The notes under the pieces are model-generated. The model was not told the DNA's origin and did no database searches. It saw only the letters and a program-made list of their open reading frames with translations. Made by a program: the position numbers and the translations under genes. Of a stretch of 64,000 nt of DNA, positions 33,865 to 47,495 are shown piece after piece. This stretch comes from Gibbula magus (lineage: Eukaryota; Mollusca; Gastropoda; Trochida; Trochidae), in the NCBI GenBank assembly GCA_936450465.1, contig OW388304.1, positions 12,308,708-12,372,707 of the forward strand, written 5' to 3'. Within the stretch, counting starts at the first letter, position 1. Every line of letters starts with the position of its first letter.

Positions 33865-36800
33865 GAAAATATAGTCCCAAGTTTTTAATTTCTTAAGTCT
33901 TAATTTGTTTTGGAATAAAATTTAAGATTGAAATAAATATTTGATTAATTCCTTAAATTATGCGTATGATCATGCTTCCTTATCAAATATCCAGAGACAA
34001 GGATTAATTATATGTTTACCAAAAGCCAATAAGAAAAAAAATGTTCTCAAATTGAGGAGTCTCCCGTCCTACTAAGGCCTAAAAAAGAAAAAGAAAAGTT
34101 TCTGGTCGACAAAAATGATGACGCGATTTCTTTTTTTATTTACGACATTTGTTTGTATGGAATGAAGAGATAAACAAAATGTATACACTTATTTATATAC
34201 ATGTAAATACAGCCTTCTAAATATGTGTTACTATTCCAAATAGTCAATAATTTCACCCCTACACTCCATCTCAACGGAAACGAGTGACATTTTCTATGTC
34301 CAATGTTTTCTGAGGCTAAAAAATAATAGTTATCTGCCCCTTACTTTTGTTAAAATCTTGAAAACAAGACCTGAGGCGTGGGTTTGAAACTGATGCGGGT
34401 GGAAACCAGAAACAATTTCTTTTGGGGGCCTAAGATTAAACGTCCTGTACAGCTTTGTTTCTTTTGATTGTCTTTTTTTTGTCTAATTAATATCAACCCA
34501 TTCAATTAACGAAACGAACTATTAAATGCACGTCACTCACCAACGAAGCTTTGGATTGTTGATAGGGATATTACAAGCCAGCGTAGATAGAATAAATAAT
34601 GAGGCCACGAAGAATCAATGTCATAAACTGGATGTTATTCTCGTCAGCGTAATCCTGTTATTAACCAGGCATGAACCGCAATCTGGTTGCAACAGTTCTG
34701 CACTCAAACGGCCCTGAAGCATTCCCTGATTACCCTGTCACTGTTCAACACTGATCTGCAATTCCTACATTGATAGAAGTATTGACACATAGACATTCTC
34801 CTGAATTTTACATTTTAAATACATTTAATTTAGCCTGCTATAAAACGTTTATGGTTGGGATCACAACTAAGATGAACAAATACCTGTCGAAGTCACCCAC
34901 AGAGGGTATGGGTGATAATAATGATATGGACTAATATCAATTCTTTTTCACGTCAGTATAAACGAGAGAGCATAAACGTCAGGGACGGAATCATAGTTAA
35001 TAGGAGTGTCATAATATGACCATTTCAGATTAAACTATAAATAAAGCATCAATGTAGAAAGTGATTATTCAAAATATCTGATTCCCTAACGATCGTCTCA
35101 TTTTAGTGGTCGTCTATATACGATTTTCCGTGATCTTGTGATTTGAGTTGTTCATTAAACACTGGTATTTGACACAAAACTAGTCGTCAGAATTAATTTG
35201 TGCATTGTGTTTATTTGTACACGAAATCAACGTGATGAATAGATACAGTGCCCATGCTGGATTTAAATAGGAGAACCGAATCTCTTATTTGCAAAACTTT
35301 TGATCGTGTTGATTTTTAACAAAATTTTGACGGATACTTTTTTTTACAAAATTACCCTCACATCATCCATGGCTATAAAGTGCGAGGTGACAACATGTTG
35401 CAAGATTTTGAATAAACAATGGTATTTTCATGCTTGTGATTTTCTTCGTTATTGTCACGTGTCACGCCTCAAGCAAAATGCACGTGCAGCTCGCCTTAGT
35501 TTCCAACCCTTGATTCCTGGTAGAGAATCAACTGTAGCGACAATAGGGTGACGTCACTGTAGTGGTTTACCTTACTGTTAAACTGATATAACAAATTGAA
35601 AAGTTATTGAACTTTGTGGTATATTGAGTATATTGTACCCATGACACTCGATGAAATAAACCTGGTATTTGCCAAACTCGAGTCAATACCATCTATGTAC
35701 GCTAAACACTGTTGATATTCTGTTATTGTAGTCACTGTTTGCTGTCTTCAGAGGCATCGTGATCAGTGGCACAAGAGATGGTGTATAGCGTATCACTAAC
35801 ACTCATTGGGTTATTGGTTATTTTTGTTTAGAATTGACAGTTTCCAAATTGAACAATTGTCATAATATAATGTTATTTGAATAATGAAATAGTGTGAATA
35901 TATATATTTATATAATCATAATTCACCTCATGAATCCAAGACTTCTTCCATTTTATTTTATTTACAATTCAACTTGCACAGTCACAATAAATATAATCTC
36001 GTTTTAAAATCATAATGCATCAAATGCCCCCTATAAACCAACCTTTTCTCATTGTATTCGGTGTTGCCATCATAAATGCTTTACTGCTAATGAGACCGCG
36101 TTACAACGAGATTAGACTTGTTATCTATTCCGGAACTCATGTGCCACTTCCCTAGTTAAAGTGACCTACTTTCTCTGATAGTGTGCTTCATTTTCTTTAG
36201 ATCCACGGTACATATTCTTCTTGGACAGGTTTACTTGTAGACAACATTGTAGGCATGGTGTGTCTAATTATTCGATCATTCTGAGGCACAGATATGTTGT
36301 AATGAGAGGTCCTTTATATTATTTATGGTATTGAGAAAACATTTACAGGTACATGGTTTAGCATTTTAATTTCATTCAGCTAAAATAAGTACTAATTTAT
36401 TGTGGATTGTTTGTATAGGGTAAGTTCGGGTGTACATCATTTTAACCCCTGTAAGCAATTCGGGCTCATTAAATTTTCTCTATATCTTCATGAAAGTTTT
36501 TATATGTATTAAGCGAGAAGTCTTCCGTGTGTTATGTGTTATTCCGGAGAAGAACTTTAACACTGTTATATCTTCCTAAATGAAACGTGGTATGCTAATC
36601 ATCAATGTGTAGATGTGCCTTTAAAGGTTTTCAACTTCTTTGGATTTTTATTTTGACCCGTTTCTATGGATACCCCAATTATGTTTAATTCCCGGAGCAG
36701 AACTCAATACCATAAGCCTCGGTTCAATGAAAGTTAGTATGTGAAACAACCATCAGATCTTGATATGTGCCTTTTCGAATTTTCACCTTAACTTTCCCTT

Positions 36801-39800
36801 ATAAATGTTGTGTCCTTTTCAAGAGCAACTCATCTTATAATTTCTTTCAAGAGCAGAACTCACAAGCAATAGGACCTTACGAAAGCACTTGGTAGTTCAA
36901 CTAATTATCATTCTTACATATTATATACATATAAAACTTCGTGTTATATGTATTTTCGGCTGTTTTTTTATGGAACAGAACAGAATTTGATCAATGTTGA
37001 ATGAAGTAAATGAAAATTGGGGTGTGTACCAGACATATATTTATTGGATGCATTCTTTCAAAAGACTATAACAGGTTTGCAATTTGCATTTAAACAACAC
37101 ACAATACCAAACTCTACTGTGTTCAATTCATAACTATATTTGGTGACGTAATGTGGTGCTGAATTTCTCAATATTATCTAAATCATTAAAGTGTTTACCT
37201 TAAGACATTATCATATAAAGTTTCTGACAACAGCGACAATATTACAAGGGAATACTGACAAGTACTGGATCAGCTGTCAAAGAACCGTGTTCCAAAAGTT
37301 AGAATGACGGACTATAATGTTGAATAAATATTGTTCAATATAATTCTACCTCTATTCCATCTCATGGCGACTCTGTGTCTGCTTTCTGCATTCCTCTTAC
37401 ATGTGTGCATGACATTAGTTTGTTTCACAGAGGTTCGAATCGACAATAATCGGTTAATATTTTTAAAATTCAAAATCTAGATGTTTGCAGTCATACAATA
37501 TAGACTCAACTTAATAGATTAGATTATCAATTACTTTGTGGTTTTTACATGTTATTCTAGGCTCGTAATGCATGTCTTGATAATCGCATAACTTAAGCAG
37601 TGGGGCATCAATGGACAAAGTCATCAAAGTGACAGTATTTTGCCTTAAGTTGCAGTTGACTCTGATTCGTGCCAAAACAGCACATGTGCCGATTTAAATT
37701 CAAATCATCACATTTACGTGTATGAAACTTGTTTACACTGAAACCGCCCAACGGCCTTTCATAAAAGCAGACGCTCTCTGTGTTTTCTAGTAAAACTGAT
37801 CTAAAGTGCCACTCATAGCTGTCCTTTTGTCTACTATAGTAACCAAAGGTGTGGTTAAACACTGGGCGTGCGCAAGCCATCGTTAATTCGATCAAAATAA
37901 ATTCCCCTCTTTTATCACTATCCTTTATCCTCTATCCTGCCATCAAATGGAACTTTCAGCAAAAGCAACTAAATTTACGAATATTTTGAGTATAATCTTT
38001 ATTTCTATCTACAATAACTATTTTTTCTTTGGGTGATGAGAAAGGTAAACATGAACCGGATGATTCAATTATGTTTATCTAAAATAAAACCTTCCGAAAA
38101 TAAATCTTATTACCCGTCATATACATGTTTACTCTAAATTGTGCCTGAAACCGATAACTAGTCTAATTTTATTAGGAGGTAAATGTATATTAACTCGATA
38201 AATATGACAAAAGAGCTCTCGTGCAATGGTACCAAAAGAATCTTAATTACTAAATGACATAAAAACAAAGTATAAGCTTTCAGTTAATATTATTTAGAGA
38301 CAAAACGTTCAGATATAAATTGATTAAATGGTCACCCACCTCTTGCACTTGCTCATGAAATCTATAGTGATCGATTTAGAAATGCAAGATAAATATGATT
38401 ATGTAACGGAAAACTCAGCACAATCCTCAAGTATAGAATGTTTGATATTTGAACTGCAAATTGAATTCTACCTTCAATCTTGGTCTAACGCTATATGTAA
38501 ACATCGCTTAGAAATAAAATTATCTCATTTAATTATGTTGAATCTAATAAGGTACTGGTCTGATTTCCGCGATTAAAACATGTCTGATTGAAGTTGAAAG
38601 AGGGATCTGACTGGAACATTTGCCGGGTTACTGCAACCAGACAGGTGACCTTGAGATAGGAAGTAGATAGCAGTCATAGTCATCTTCGTCTGATAACTCT
38701 GATTAGTTACTTGTCTGGTTGCCTGCAAAGTATACAGAAGGTGAGCCAAGCCAAGTCGGACAATACAAAAATTATCACAGGATGTTACACCATCAAACAA
38801 TAAATAATTGTTCAAAAATATCTATGGTCCAAGTGTTACTCTAAAAGAAAAAATTAACTGTCACCTTCCTTTCCATTCTTTGTCTCACCCTCTTTAGAAC
38901 GACTTCGGTGTAACTTTACGGAAATGCATTCTCTTCCCACAGAGGTACTCCCTTCTGATTTCCGATCCTAACCTCTGTTCTTCTCTGAGAATGTTCTCGG
39001 CTAAAAAGGGAGTGTCCTGATTAGTTGCATTTGAATCTAGTTGTGCAATCGGGAACGCCGTTGTGAAAGTGACATTTGCCAATGACACGTCATAATTCTA
39101 TTTGTGAAACAGAAAGGTAAGCTAAACGTTTTCTCGTTTAATGTGTTTTTCCTTGAAATACGCTATCTTATTTTGTAAAAACAATTCATCATAAACATGC
39201 AAATGAATGAAGAAGACCAATTCAGAACAAAAACCGAAACTAGTTTGTTTGTGTTACAGTATTTACATCCGACATATTCGAAGGACATATACGATTATTA
39301 GCACAACCCTTTACTGTCAAATAATCTGTGAAGTCACTCGGTCGAAGCAGCCGATGAACTATATGTTTTCATTGGATAAGAAGCAGAGATACAGTATGCG
39401 GTGCCTCTTTTCTCCAGCTAAGGAATTTTGCATGTACCAAGATATATGGTCTAATTATAGGTAAGGATCTGAAATCTGAATGTACCAACCTTATTACGTC
39501 ATCATGTTACTCTACGCTTTGCTTTCATGAGTCACAGAGAAACATGATTCGTCATGATAATATAGTGTTTACAATGTTTAGCCTAGAGCCTACAGCTAGA
39601 CATAAATGTAAGAATACGTACAATTTTCACAATATGATGATTTGATGAATAAGTATATGTTTCCAAATACGAGAGTGACATACTCCTACAGGGATTATTT
39701 CTTGAAAAATACGCAGATCACTAGCATTGGAAGTGGTGATGCTGTTTCCAAACGTTAGTATATACCTCAACCCAATGCCTAGCAATATCATCAAAACCAT

Positions 39801-40088
39801 TAAACAACAGCGATTTTTTACTATTAATACAATTCCAAGCTCTTGAAAATAATGTCAAGTACTGGATGACCAGGGTAGTTTTACAGATTTTGTTTCTGTT
39901 TATTTCACATTTTATTTATTATTTATTTCACATGCCTTACTCGTTCACCAAAATTGACAATATGTGTACTTAAGTTCAACATTTAATTCAAATCATATGT
40001 TGGGATTCTCATAAACGTGCCAACTTTACGCAGTGTTTTGCCGAGTGTCTTTATAAACATTTAAAGGTCTGTTTTGGTGAATCCCTCG
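33865..40088. repeat. Segmental tandem duplication, copy B (~6.22 kb)
   Basis: Starts at GAAAATATAGTCCCAAG, about 20 bp after the end of copy A, in direct orientation. It ends at GGTGAATCCCT just before unique sequence (CGACATTCGATG). B-specific material is about 240 bp at 35591-35825 (containing CTCGAGTCAATACCATC). Differences from A are scattered substitutions and small indels. Frames open in B (35300, 37608, 38328, 38894 and 39207) are closed, shifted or shorter in A, except for the minus frame described in the entry at 38894-39088. Confidence 0.95.
38894..39088 (-). other. Minus-strand frame open in both duplicates, copy B member (64 codons)
   Basis: Starts MSLANVTFTTAFPIAQLDSN as in copy A and ends KVTPKSF after a register change near the end. 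See the copy A entry for the comparison. No homologue is recognised and no poly(A) signal was identified. Confidence 0.12.
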
Positions 40089-40980
40089 ACATTCGATGTG
40101 ACAACAGTTCTTTTTACGATGTACGTTGCAACATATCTTTAAGACAACGGTTGACAGTTCTCTAGCTAGATATTGATAGGAGGCATGCTCCTCATTTTGT
40201 CTTTTTCCCTTTATAATGTTATATCATTTGAAGGCTAATGGACTTCGTAAAGCATGGAATAGTGATGGTCACCATTGGCCCTACCTTCATGTCTCAACAG
40301 ATTTATTTTGACAAGAAAATTGCATCTTGTGCCGTGCTCAATATCAGTTTTTACAACAAAGTGTTATCAACGATGCCAACACATTAATACATTACATCAT
40401 TGACAAGAAGATCTTAGAAACTGATATCAGTTAATGACTGATATTGTGCCTCATGTCTTTGGGCATGTATACAACATATAGGAAATAAACAAATTGTCCA
40501 AGCATCCTTTAATGCGTTGAAACATAGTTGCGTGTTGTAACCAATGACGTTTATCAAGGAACTATTGATATGTTCATCAAGATGTATACATGCAACTGAT
40601 ATCAGAATGGTTGAATAACCAACTCAAGTTAGTAGGTATTATTACTATTCAAATTTAATTGTGTGTAATTAAAAAGGATTGTTGAGATTATTTTCGCAAT
40701 AAAATACAAACTCATATTCTATTCATGACTAACATACAAGCATCGATACTGAATCAAGTGAGTTTCATATTTTGTAATTCATCAGAATTGAGCTATTTTC
40801 CATGGAAGATTGCATTTGCAAAGGTAAGACGTTACCCTATGCGCTCCTATATTCATTATATACACTTAAACCATGTACAGTGTATGTGCTTACACGATTA
40901 AAGTAAGACAATTGTAATATTAATGTATACAATTACCAAAATTCAATATTAGTGTAAGATTCAACTCTTTATTCAAATGT
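40089..40980. other. Unique spacer to the right of the tandem duplication
   Basis: No coding support. ACTGATATCAGTTAATGACTGATAT near 40420 is a small palindromic stretch. Confidence 0.4.
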
Positions 40981-40984
40981 CTCC

Positions 40985-41330
40985 GTTCTACAGTCCGTAG
41001 CGTTTAGTTGTAGCGAAGCATAATTTGATTTGCTACTCAGACTTCCTTATCTTCCCATTGAACGTGTCTGGTCTCCTAGCAAATAGTTGTAGATCTCTAC
41101 CCAAGGAAACGTGACCCTAGAATAGAAAACTGGGTCACTTCAACCAGACAGTGAATGAATAAGCCTCTAATTTGATCATTATATATGCATGGTCATGTAA
41201 CCCCATTAGCCGTGAATAATTAAGTAATCATGTAAGGACACTCTCTAAGAGATTTATTATATCTTAGTGCTGATTTCTCCTCAATTAATGGTTATCCATG
41301 CCACTATGGGGACAGACTATTATTCACTGT
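40985..41330. repeat. Diverged duplicate block (partner 58012-58370), includes block Q
   Basis: Shares GTAG-(C/G)-(G/A)TTTAGT, then TTTGCTACTCAGACT, TTCCC(A/C)TTGAACGTGTCTG, GTCACTTCAACCA(G/A)ACA, and later CATG-(A/-)CCCCATT with 58012-58370 in order. The GTCACTTCAACCAGACAG part also resembles 32385, 38626 and 46535, so it belongs to the same lineage as the 6.3-kb repeat. Confidence 0.7.
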
Positions 41331-41696
41331 AAATACTACTAATGGTTATTGTATGATCTGGTACAGCAATTTTTTTCTAAATTTTAAAAAGGCAATCTGA
41401 TTTGCGCGCTTGCTAGAATATTCTATTGCTGAGGACCACATTCATAAAGTGTCCTTCATTTAACTAGCAACTGACACAAGAGATTGTCTTGATTAGCAAA
41501 CCTAAATCTAATACCGAATCAGTAATCATAGTTTCTTTATTTCTTAAATTCATGATCAAGTATGATGGGTGTCAAAGTGACAATTGACTCATGTACTGAA
41601 TATGAACAATATATGTATGTAATCGTGGCGGTCAAGACTTTACGTAATAAAATAATACAAAAAATTTAAAAAAAAGAAAATTCGATTTGATCTTAC

Positions 41697-41722
41697 AAAA
41701 AAAAAAAAAAAAAAAAAAAAAA
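41697..41722. repeat. Poly(A) tract, 26 nt
   Basis: A pure A run preceded by other A-rich stretches (AAATTTAAAAAAAAG). It could be the tail of a plus-strand retrocopy, but no source sequence or target duplication was recognised. Confidence 0.85.
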
Positions 41723-42046
41723 GAATGTGAACAAAGGTGCCTTCTGTCCACCTACAAGTACTATTGTGCTGACCCAGTTATACATGTAATTCCTCTATAT
41801 TGGCTCTCACCACTTAGTTTACTATGTTTACTAATAAAAGGAATCACTCTATGACTTAGCTATAGCAACATGGATTGTCGTTAAACAGTCTTGAGGAGAT
41901 AATCGCCAAAGCAAGTTAAATAACTAACTTACCATTTTTATTGATAGGATAGTGAATATTTTCATCAGTGTTAACATACTATTTATCAATGACTGTTTAT
42001 GTACTAAGATTGCAAAATGTTGGTCATTCACCTAGAGAAGGCAAAT

Positions 42047-42935
42047 TGTAACATGATTTCGGTGTATCCTTGATTCTGATTGGTTGATTTGCCTATGTTG
42101 AATGACAATGAATACCCGCAAATTTACTTGGGGCGAATCACCGCGAACATATACATCATGTTCACAAGATTCGGCCCGACTCAATTTATTTTTTCTATTT
42201 CTCCTAATGTGTGCTCCTTACTAAAATTTGACAGGTGCCATTGTCATTTTCTAACTTGTGTATAGCAATATAGGTCAAAAATAACTCTCAAAATTAATTA
42301 GTTTCATGTAACTAAAATGTTTTCAACTAGCAAGATTTTTCTAAGTTTGACGCCTTCTTCCATTCGGCTGTGTTTACCGAATGCCGTTGCCATGGCATGA
42401 CGTCATAGTGATCAGCCGTTTTGACGTCACAACGCTAGCGTCATTGTCACAATGGGTTAGGGCAAGTTTAAGATTGTTGTACCTAGGTCTCTTACTGTGT
42501 TGATGTCACAGATAAATGTTTATCGTTATCTAAAAGGATACGTGAATATTGTGAAGTGAACATAGTTGAGTGACACTGTTGGAGCTTATATGTAAATTGT
42601 TGCTAATGTACATATTACGCCGAGTATTTATATTTGTTTTGACCTGACCACACCTCTTACAAAAATGGAACAGTCGCAAAGTCCTTTCCACTCATAGATA
42701 GGTACGCAAAAAGAGAATTCGTTTCAAAACGCCTGATAACTAACGGTCATGTTACAATATCGATAAATAGTTTCGTTTGTAAAATTTCCGGGATTCATTG
42801 CTATTAAACACCCGCAAATTTCAGCGTTTAAAACCTCCGGCTAACGCCGTCGGTTTTAAACTAAATTTGCGGGTGTTGAATAGCAATGAATCCTGGAAAT
42901 TTTACAAACGCAACTATTTATCTTATAAATACATG
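42047..42935. mobile_element. ~0.9-kb dispersed element, copy 1, ending in a ~150-bp hairpin
   Basis: Collinear with 51141-52012. It starts at AATTGTAACATGATTT and GATTCTGATTGGTTGATTTG, and ends at CAACTATTTATCTTATAAAT. Inside are two CRE-type octamers (TGACGTCA near 42397 and 42432). The right end is a long inverted repeat: TTTGTAAAATTTCCGGGATT... and CACCCGCAAATTT on the left arm (about 42775-42825), and its complement on the right arm (about 42860-42910). A weak terminal inverted repeat, AAATTGTA(A/C)CATG, is seen at 42045 and about 42930-42945. No transposase frame is present, so it is non-autonomous, of uncertain class. Confidence 0.75.
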
Positions 42936-43507
42936 GTACAATTTAATATAATTATTTTTTTTACCCGTGATATAAAACCTTTTTGTATCACATATGATAT
43001 GAAGGTGAATGTAAAATACTAAATGCACATACAGTTGATATAGAATGAAGAAACATTTTATAGATGTCAAGCAGGTGATACATTTGAACAATTAACAGGA
43101 TTCATATTCGTGTAGTGTTTATACAAAAGATGAGGATGAGACTATTTTGAGTTGTTATTGCAGTAGATAGGCTTGAGGCGTGGAAAATGATATACAGTGT
43201 TTATACAGTAGATGAGGTTGATATACACAGCATGTTGAGGAGATTAAGTAAAGGTTGATGTACGCAGCTTGTTATTGATATTGATTGAACAACATAATTA
43301 TAGGGGGTAATAGCAGATGTACACAGCAGAGAAAAGAAAGTAAATATGAATATGATATGATTAATGTAACAAGTGGTGGTAGGCGTTTGGGATGTAGAAT
43401 CCTTAATCTCTATTCAGGGCTTGGGCAATCTTCATTCTTCATCACCTCAACTTCTAGAATGCCAATCTAAGATGGTACATTTGATATAGAATAAACAAAA
43501 GTCTAAA

Positions 43508-43850
43508 ACATCAAAGTCTAGAATGCTGTCACATTGTGGTATTCAGAAATGTTAACAATACATGAATGACGACATTTTGACCTTTTCTAATTCCTCACAA
43601 GTACAATATATTTCAATGATCATCAAAGATAATTACAAAGCTTTGAAGATACTACAAAGACTGATCAATGTTTGATGTGGTGTGCAATTTCTTTTAGATG
43701 ACATCGTAAACATTGTATGTCTAAGGTATGTTCTAAAACATGTTAAACAACCCGTTTTATCATGTTCTTTGAAATATTTCAGTCAAAAAGGCTGTAGAAG
43801 ATTAGTTTCAAGCATGTGATCACGGCACTAGGTTGCAACTGTGAAAAAGG
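43508..43850. repeat. Diverged duplicate block (partner 47496-47806)
   Basis: Shared words in order: ATCAAAGTCTA(G/A)AATG, TCACATTGTGGTATTCAG, AACAATACATG, GACATTTTGACC, CTGATCAATG, TTTGAAATATTTCA. Direct orientation, about 4 kb apart. Noncoding. Confidence 0.75.
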
Positions 43851-44732
43851 TATATAGTGTTGTTAAAACATAACACTGGTATTCAGAAATATGGAAGGCA
43901 GTGCTTGCTTTCCATTTCTCATGTACATTATAACGACAATTCCACGCAGCACATGGCTGTCATATTGTCAAAGCAGCGCTGCATAATAAATTTATAACTC
44001 GCGCAATAATCTACATAACGGATACCATGGGTTTGATCAGATGTCATAAATAGAATGTACATGAATATATGTAACTTGATATATGCAAATATATATGCAA
44101 AATAAACGTCAATATATTTCGTATTGCATGGTTCTGGTTTCTCAAAGATGCAATTATCAACTTGTTTGGCCATATGTAATTTTAGATAAGATATATCTGC
44201 GTAAACTGGCATCTATTGTATTACTTTAAATTAGGGATATTTAGTTACATGTAGACATGTAGACGACAAACAGTTATCTGAACACATCAACCAAAACCTT
44301 AACAATAGGTTATGAATAAAGAACTTTTATTTGATACATCTCCATTACTGCAAATCCTGTTTTTGAACCATGAAATTGAATAATTCTTTTTAGAAAATAG
44401 GCATTGACTCTGAATCTCACAGGCATAAAAAAGCTATTAAATTATAATTTTCAGCAGGATTTACTTGACGGTTTAAAAGTCTGGTATTTATATTCCACAT
44501 ATGCCAAGCTGACTGTAATAATATTTATGTTTTCTGATGCTAGTCAAATTGATTACTCCTTTTATAGGATTTTGTGTAGAAAACTGTCTAAAGACAAACA
44601 TATTTCTGTTTTCTAATGTATTCAGTTTTTGAGGAGAAGACACATATTGTTTTGGGTGATGATAACTTGTACACATGCTTTCAGGAAAGCTTCCCCCTAC
44701 TCTTTTATTAACTATATCACATACAGTCACCT

Positions 44733-46620
44733 TCTCATTGTACTCCGTGTTTCGATCATAATATTACTTTACTGTTAATGAGACGTATAACAACGAAATT
44801 ATTACTTGAAATCTATTCGGGAACCCATTACAATATCCCGCGGCCACCGAAGGCACATGAGGTCAGCTCATTGGACAGTGGCATGTGCAGCATTCATCAT
44901 TTTTTGATAATTACGTTTAATTTGGTCTTCCCCCCCTTTCGAACTTTTTGGTCCGTTTCCATGGTGAGGTATTGGTTTTTAATGAGTAGAACACAAAAAC
45001 AATAAAACCTTGCTCAATGACACATATAGATGATTAGATAGATATTGAGGAGGACTGTTTTTTGTGATTCGTATATTAGCTCTTTCTTCGGAAAACTTTA
45101 AGAATGAGCTCAATAAAACACGAGATAAGGAACTATCATCTGTTTAAAGGATGAAGCTAGTATCAATGGTTGGAATACATTAAAAAACACTTTTCAACAA
45201 AAACCAATGCGAGTGATTGAGGACTTGAGAATAAAGCTCCACTGTTATTTTCAACATAATTTTACCGACTCTCTCTGCTTGCTGATTTCTCAAACGTGAA
45301 ATTGGTTTCTTTATAAGTACTCATCTTCCCACGTAGGGCATAACTGGCGCCAGTCTCCAACTGCCTAATTTTAACCAGCTGGAGACTGGCGCCAGTTATG
45401 CCTTGCAGTTGATGATGATAGGCACTGTGATTGTTTTAGTAAAAAAAGACAGTCGACTGCCAATTGACAAATTTGTTATGACATCTTTGAATATTGACCC
45501 TTTCTAATTATAACGTGCTCAGTAAACAACGTAAACTTATTCTATTATTCGACCTATTATTTTGTTTTACTATACATGTATATGGTTGTACATGAATTAT
45601 GCTTTAATGCACGTCTGTAGACCCTTAATACATGTCTTAAAAGAGTAAATACATATAACAAGCTGTGGGACATCGATGGAACTTGTGGAAATGACAATAT
45701 TTTGCATGAATATTTATTTGACTTTATTAATATATACACAGTAAAGGAAGTGCTGCACCCGATTTTATGTTTCAACAGTAAAGTTTGTCTGGTAAGAACG
45801 TAGACAACTGAGTGATATGACAGAAGTGTTATCTACCAGTTTAACAAAGCAAATTTCATTCAGAAAACGGTTCACTACTTTGTGACATTTGCATTCATGA
45901 ACAAATATTGTTACAGTGTAAAATGAAAGTCAAAAAAAGGTTGTTGTAATGTGGGTCATTCCATTCAATTGATGAAAGTTTAATAACTGCCTTTTAACAA
46001 AAAGTCGCCACTTACAGCTATTTGAACTTTCAAAATTATATTTTTTGGAAAAAGGAAAATTTGAAGAAAAAAATTGCTTACTGACAAAATCTGGTCTGCA
46101 TTAATAAAATTACCCATATCAATCATATCGTTGCGTTTTATAACGAACTGAACTCAAAACGATCTCAGATTAATCTCAAAGTCGCAAGATTATAACAATT
46201 TTGTCGCTGATAAGTTACTTCCTTGTTTTGCATGATAAAAGATGTTTTGTCCTCATGTTCATCGTGCAGATTCGGCTAATAGTTATTTTGGATTAAAGTA
46301 CAATTGCAACTTCAGTCATTATTCCGTAACACGTCAACATGAGTAATTTATCGTTGAAGAAATTAGTCATGAAACATCCTATCTTTATGCCGTTAGTATT
46401 TAATCGATTTATCCGCATGCTGTCGCTCTACGAACTTCTGAAAAACCCCTCCTACCATAACTAAAAATAATCTTAAAGCTAAGCACTTTTCCAGCTTGAA
46501 GGCCCGGTCAGAATGGAAAATTGTTGTGGTGATAAATCTGGGCCAATCCAACCAGACATGTGATATTGATATTTGACCTAGATAACAGTCTTAGAATATG
46601 TCTAACAATAAAGAAAGCAT
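44733..46620. repeat. Degenerate, collinear copy of the 6.3-kb repeat (partial)
   Basis: Four landmarks occur in the order they have in copies A and B. They are: the P block (CTTCTCATTGTA, TTTACTGTTAATGAGAC, ACAACGA-ATTA); GTTCAATATAATTTTACC-like sequence near 45255 (TTTCAACATAATTTTACC); TAATACATGTCTT, GTGGGACATCGATGGA and ATGACAATATTTTGCAT at 45630-45705, against GTAATGCATGTCTTG, GTGGGGCATCAATGGA and GTGACAGTATTTTGCAT in A; and the Q block (CCAATCCAACCAGACATGTG) at 46540. The spacing is compressed. Similarity is patchy, indicating an old duplicate now decaying. Confidence 0.7.
45337..45402. repeat. GC-rich hairpin: 27-bp arms, 12-nt loop
   Basis: The left arm 45337-45363 starts GGCATAACTGGCGCCAGTC. 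The right arm 45376-45402 is its reverse complement with a single mismatch. Each arm also contains the self-complementary dodecamer ACTGGCGCCAGT. The hairpin is inserted within the degenerate repeat copy at 44.7-46.6 kb; copies A and B lack it at the matching place (near 31150), suggesting insertion after duplication. Confidence 0.9.
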
Positions 46621-47039
46621 GTGAAGTCAAGTCAGATAGAAAACATGTTTCCACACGTTGGTGAATAATCATTTAAATTGTACTAAATGTTGAATTATTA
46701 AGTGGTATAAGTGTTAGTTTAAAAGTTGAAACGAACTTGATGATTACCTGAGATAATGAATAATAATCTATGAACCAAATCTAATTTTCGACCACCATTT
46801 ATTATGTTTGATGTCCCTGCTCCAGAAATGCCCCTGTATGTTCAAAATAAAGAATTCGAAGTTAACATGACTATTTCGTGATCAATAAACCTAAGTCTTA
46901 TGACAACTCAGAAATAATATTTTCATCATTTCAATATTCATCAAAATAGAACTTTATGACGTACATACATTGTCAATATAAATTAGTGATGTCAGAGAGA
47001 CATTAAATTGCTAGCACATATTATGATCTGAACAACAGT

Positions 47040-47165
47040 GACTTAGCATGAAGCGGCTAGCGTGTCCGTCCGTCCATCACACTTTTTGTTTCGCTCATAA
47101 CTGAGACACTTAATATCATTTAAATGTTACGAAATTTGATACATATAATCACTATGATATGTATA
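47040..47165 (-). repeat. Dispersed repeat (inverted partner of 22335-22440)
   Basis: GTCCGTCCGTCCATCACACT, then TTTGTTTCGCTCATAACTGA and ATCACTATGATATG, is the reverse complement in word order of 22335-22440. Confidence 0.7.
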
Positions 47166-47495
47166 TTTATTGTATGTTTTATTCCCATATTTGCATAATT
47201 CATGCACATTTTCTAAGTTTTTCTATTACATTTTCTTGTAACGCTAGAGCATTCATAAACATGCTCCTTTCACCAAACTTGTCACACATGTGACTGTTAT
47301 GGGCTAGACATTTGTTGCGTTTCCATGGAAACATGACGTGAACAGTAAGTCTATGAGAAAATCATTTTCGGCTAATAATTTAAACTGAACGATGTTGGTC
47401 ATTCTCGTAGAAATGTTGTCAGAATAAAACATGTTTTTACAAATTAAATATGATATTAAGGTGAAGGAAATAAATGTAATAAACATAAAAAAAAC

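Noticed and set aside
28267..34717. Conserved 63-codon frames MHVTHQRSF... in both duplicates (28267-28458 and 34526-34717)
   Set aside because: Almost all differences between the copies in the first 40 codons change amino acids (AM/GL, KR/IG, D/N, Y/N, GR/CH), opposite to what protein constraint would give.
37608..37895. 95-codon minus frame in copy B
   Set aside because: The corresponding stretch in copy A (31370-31660) is not open as a long frame.
33040..39464. Conserved plus frames with VTRSKQPM..SLDKKQRYS in both duplicates
   Set aside because: A one-base deletion (GATTTATTA to GATTATTA) shifts the upstream part between copies and most differences are replacements. Acceptor and donor-like sites exist but are weak.
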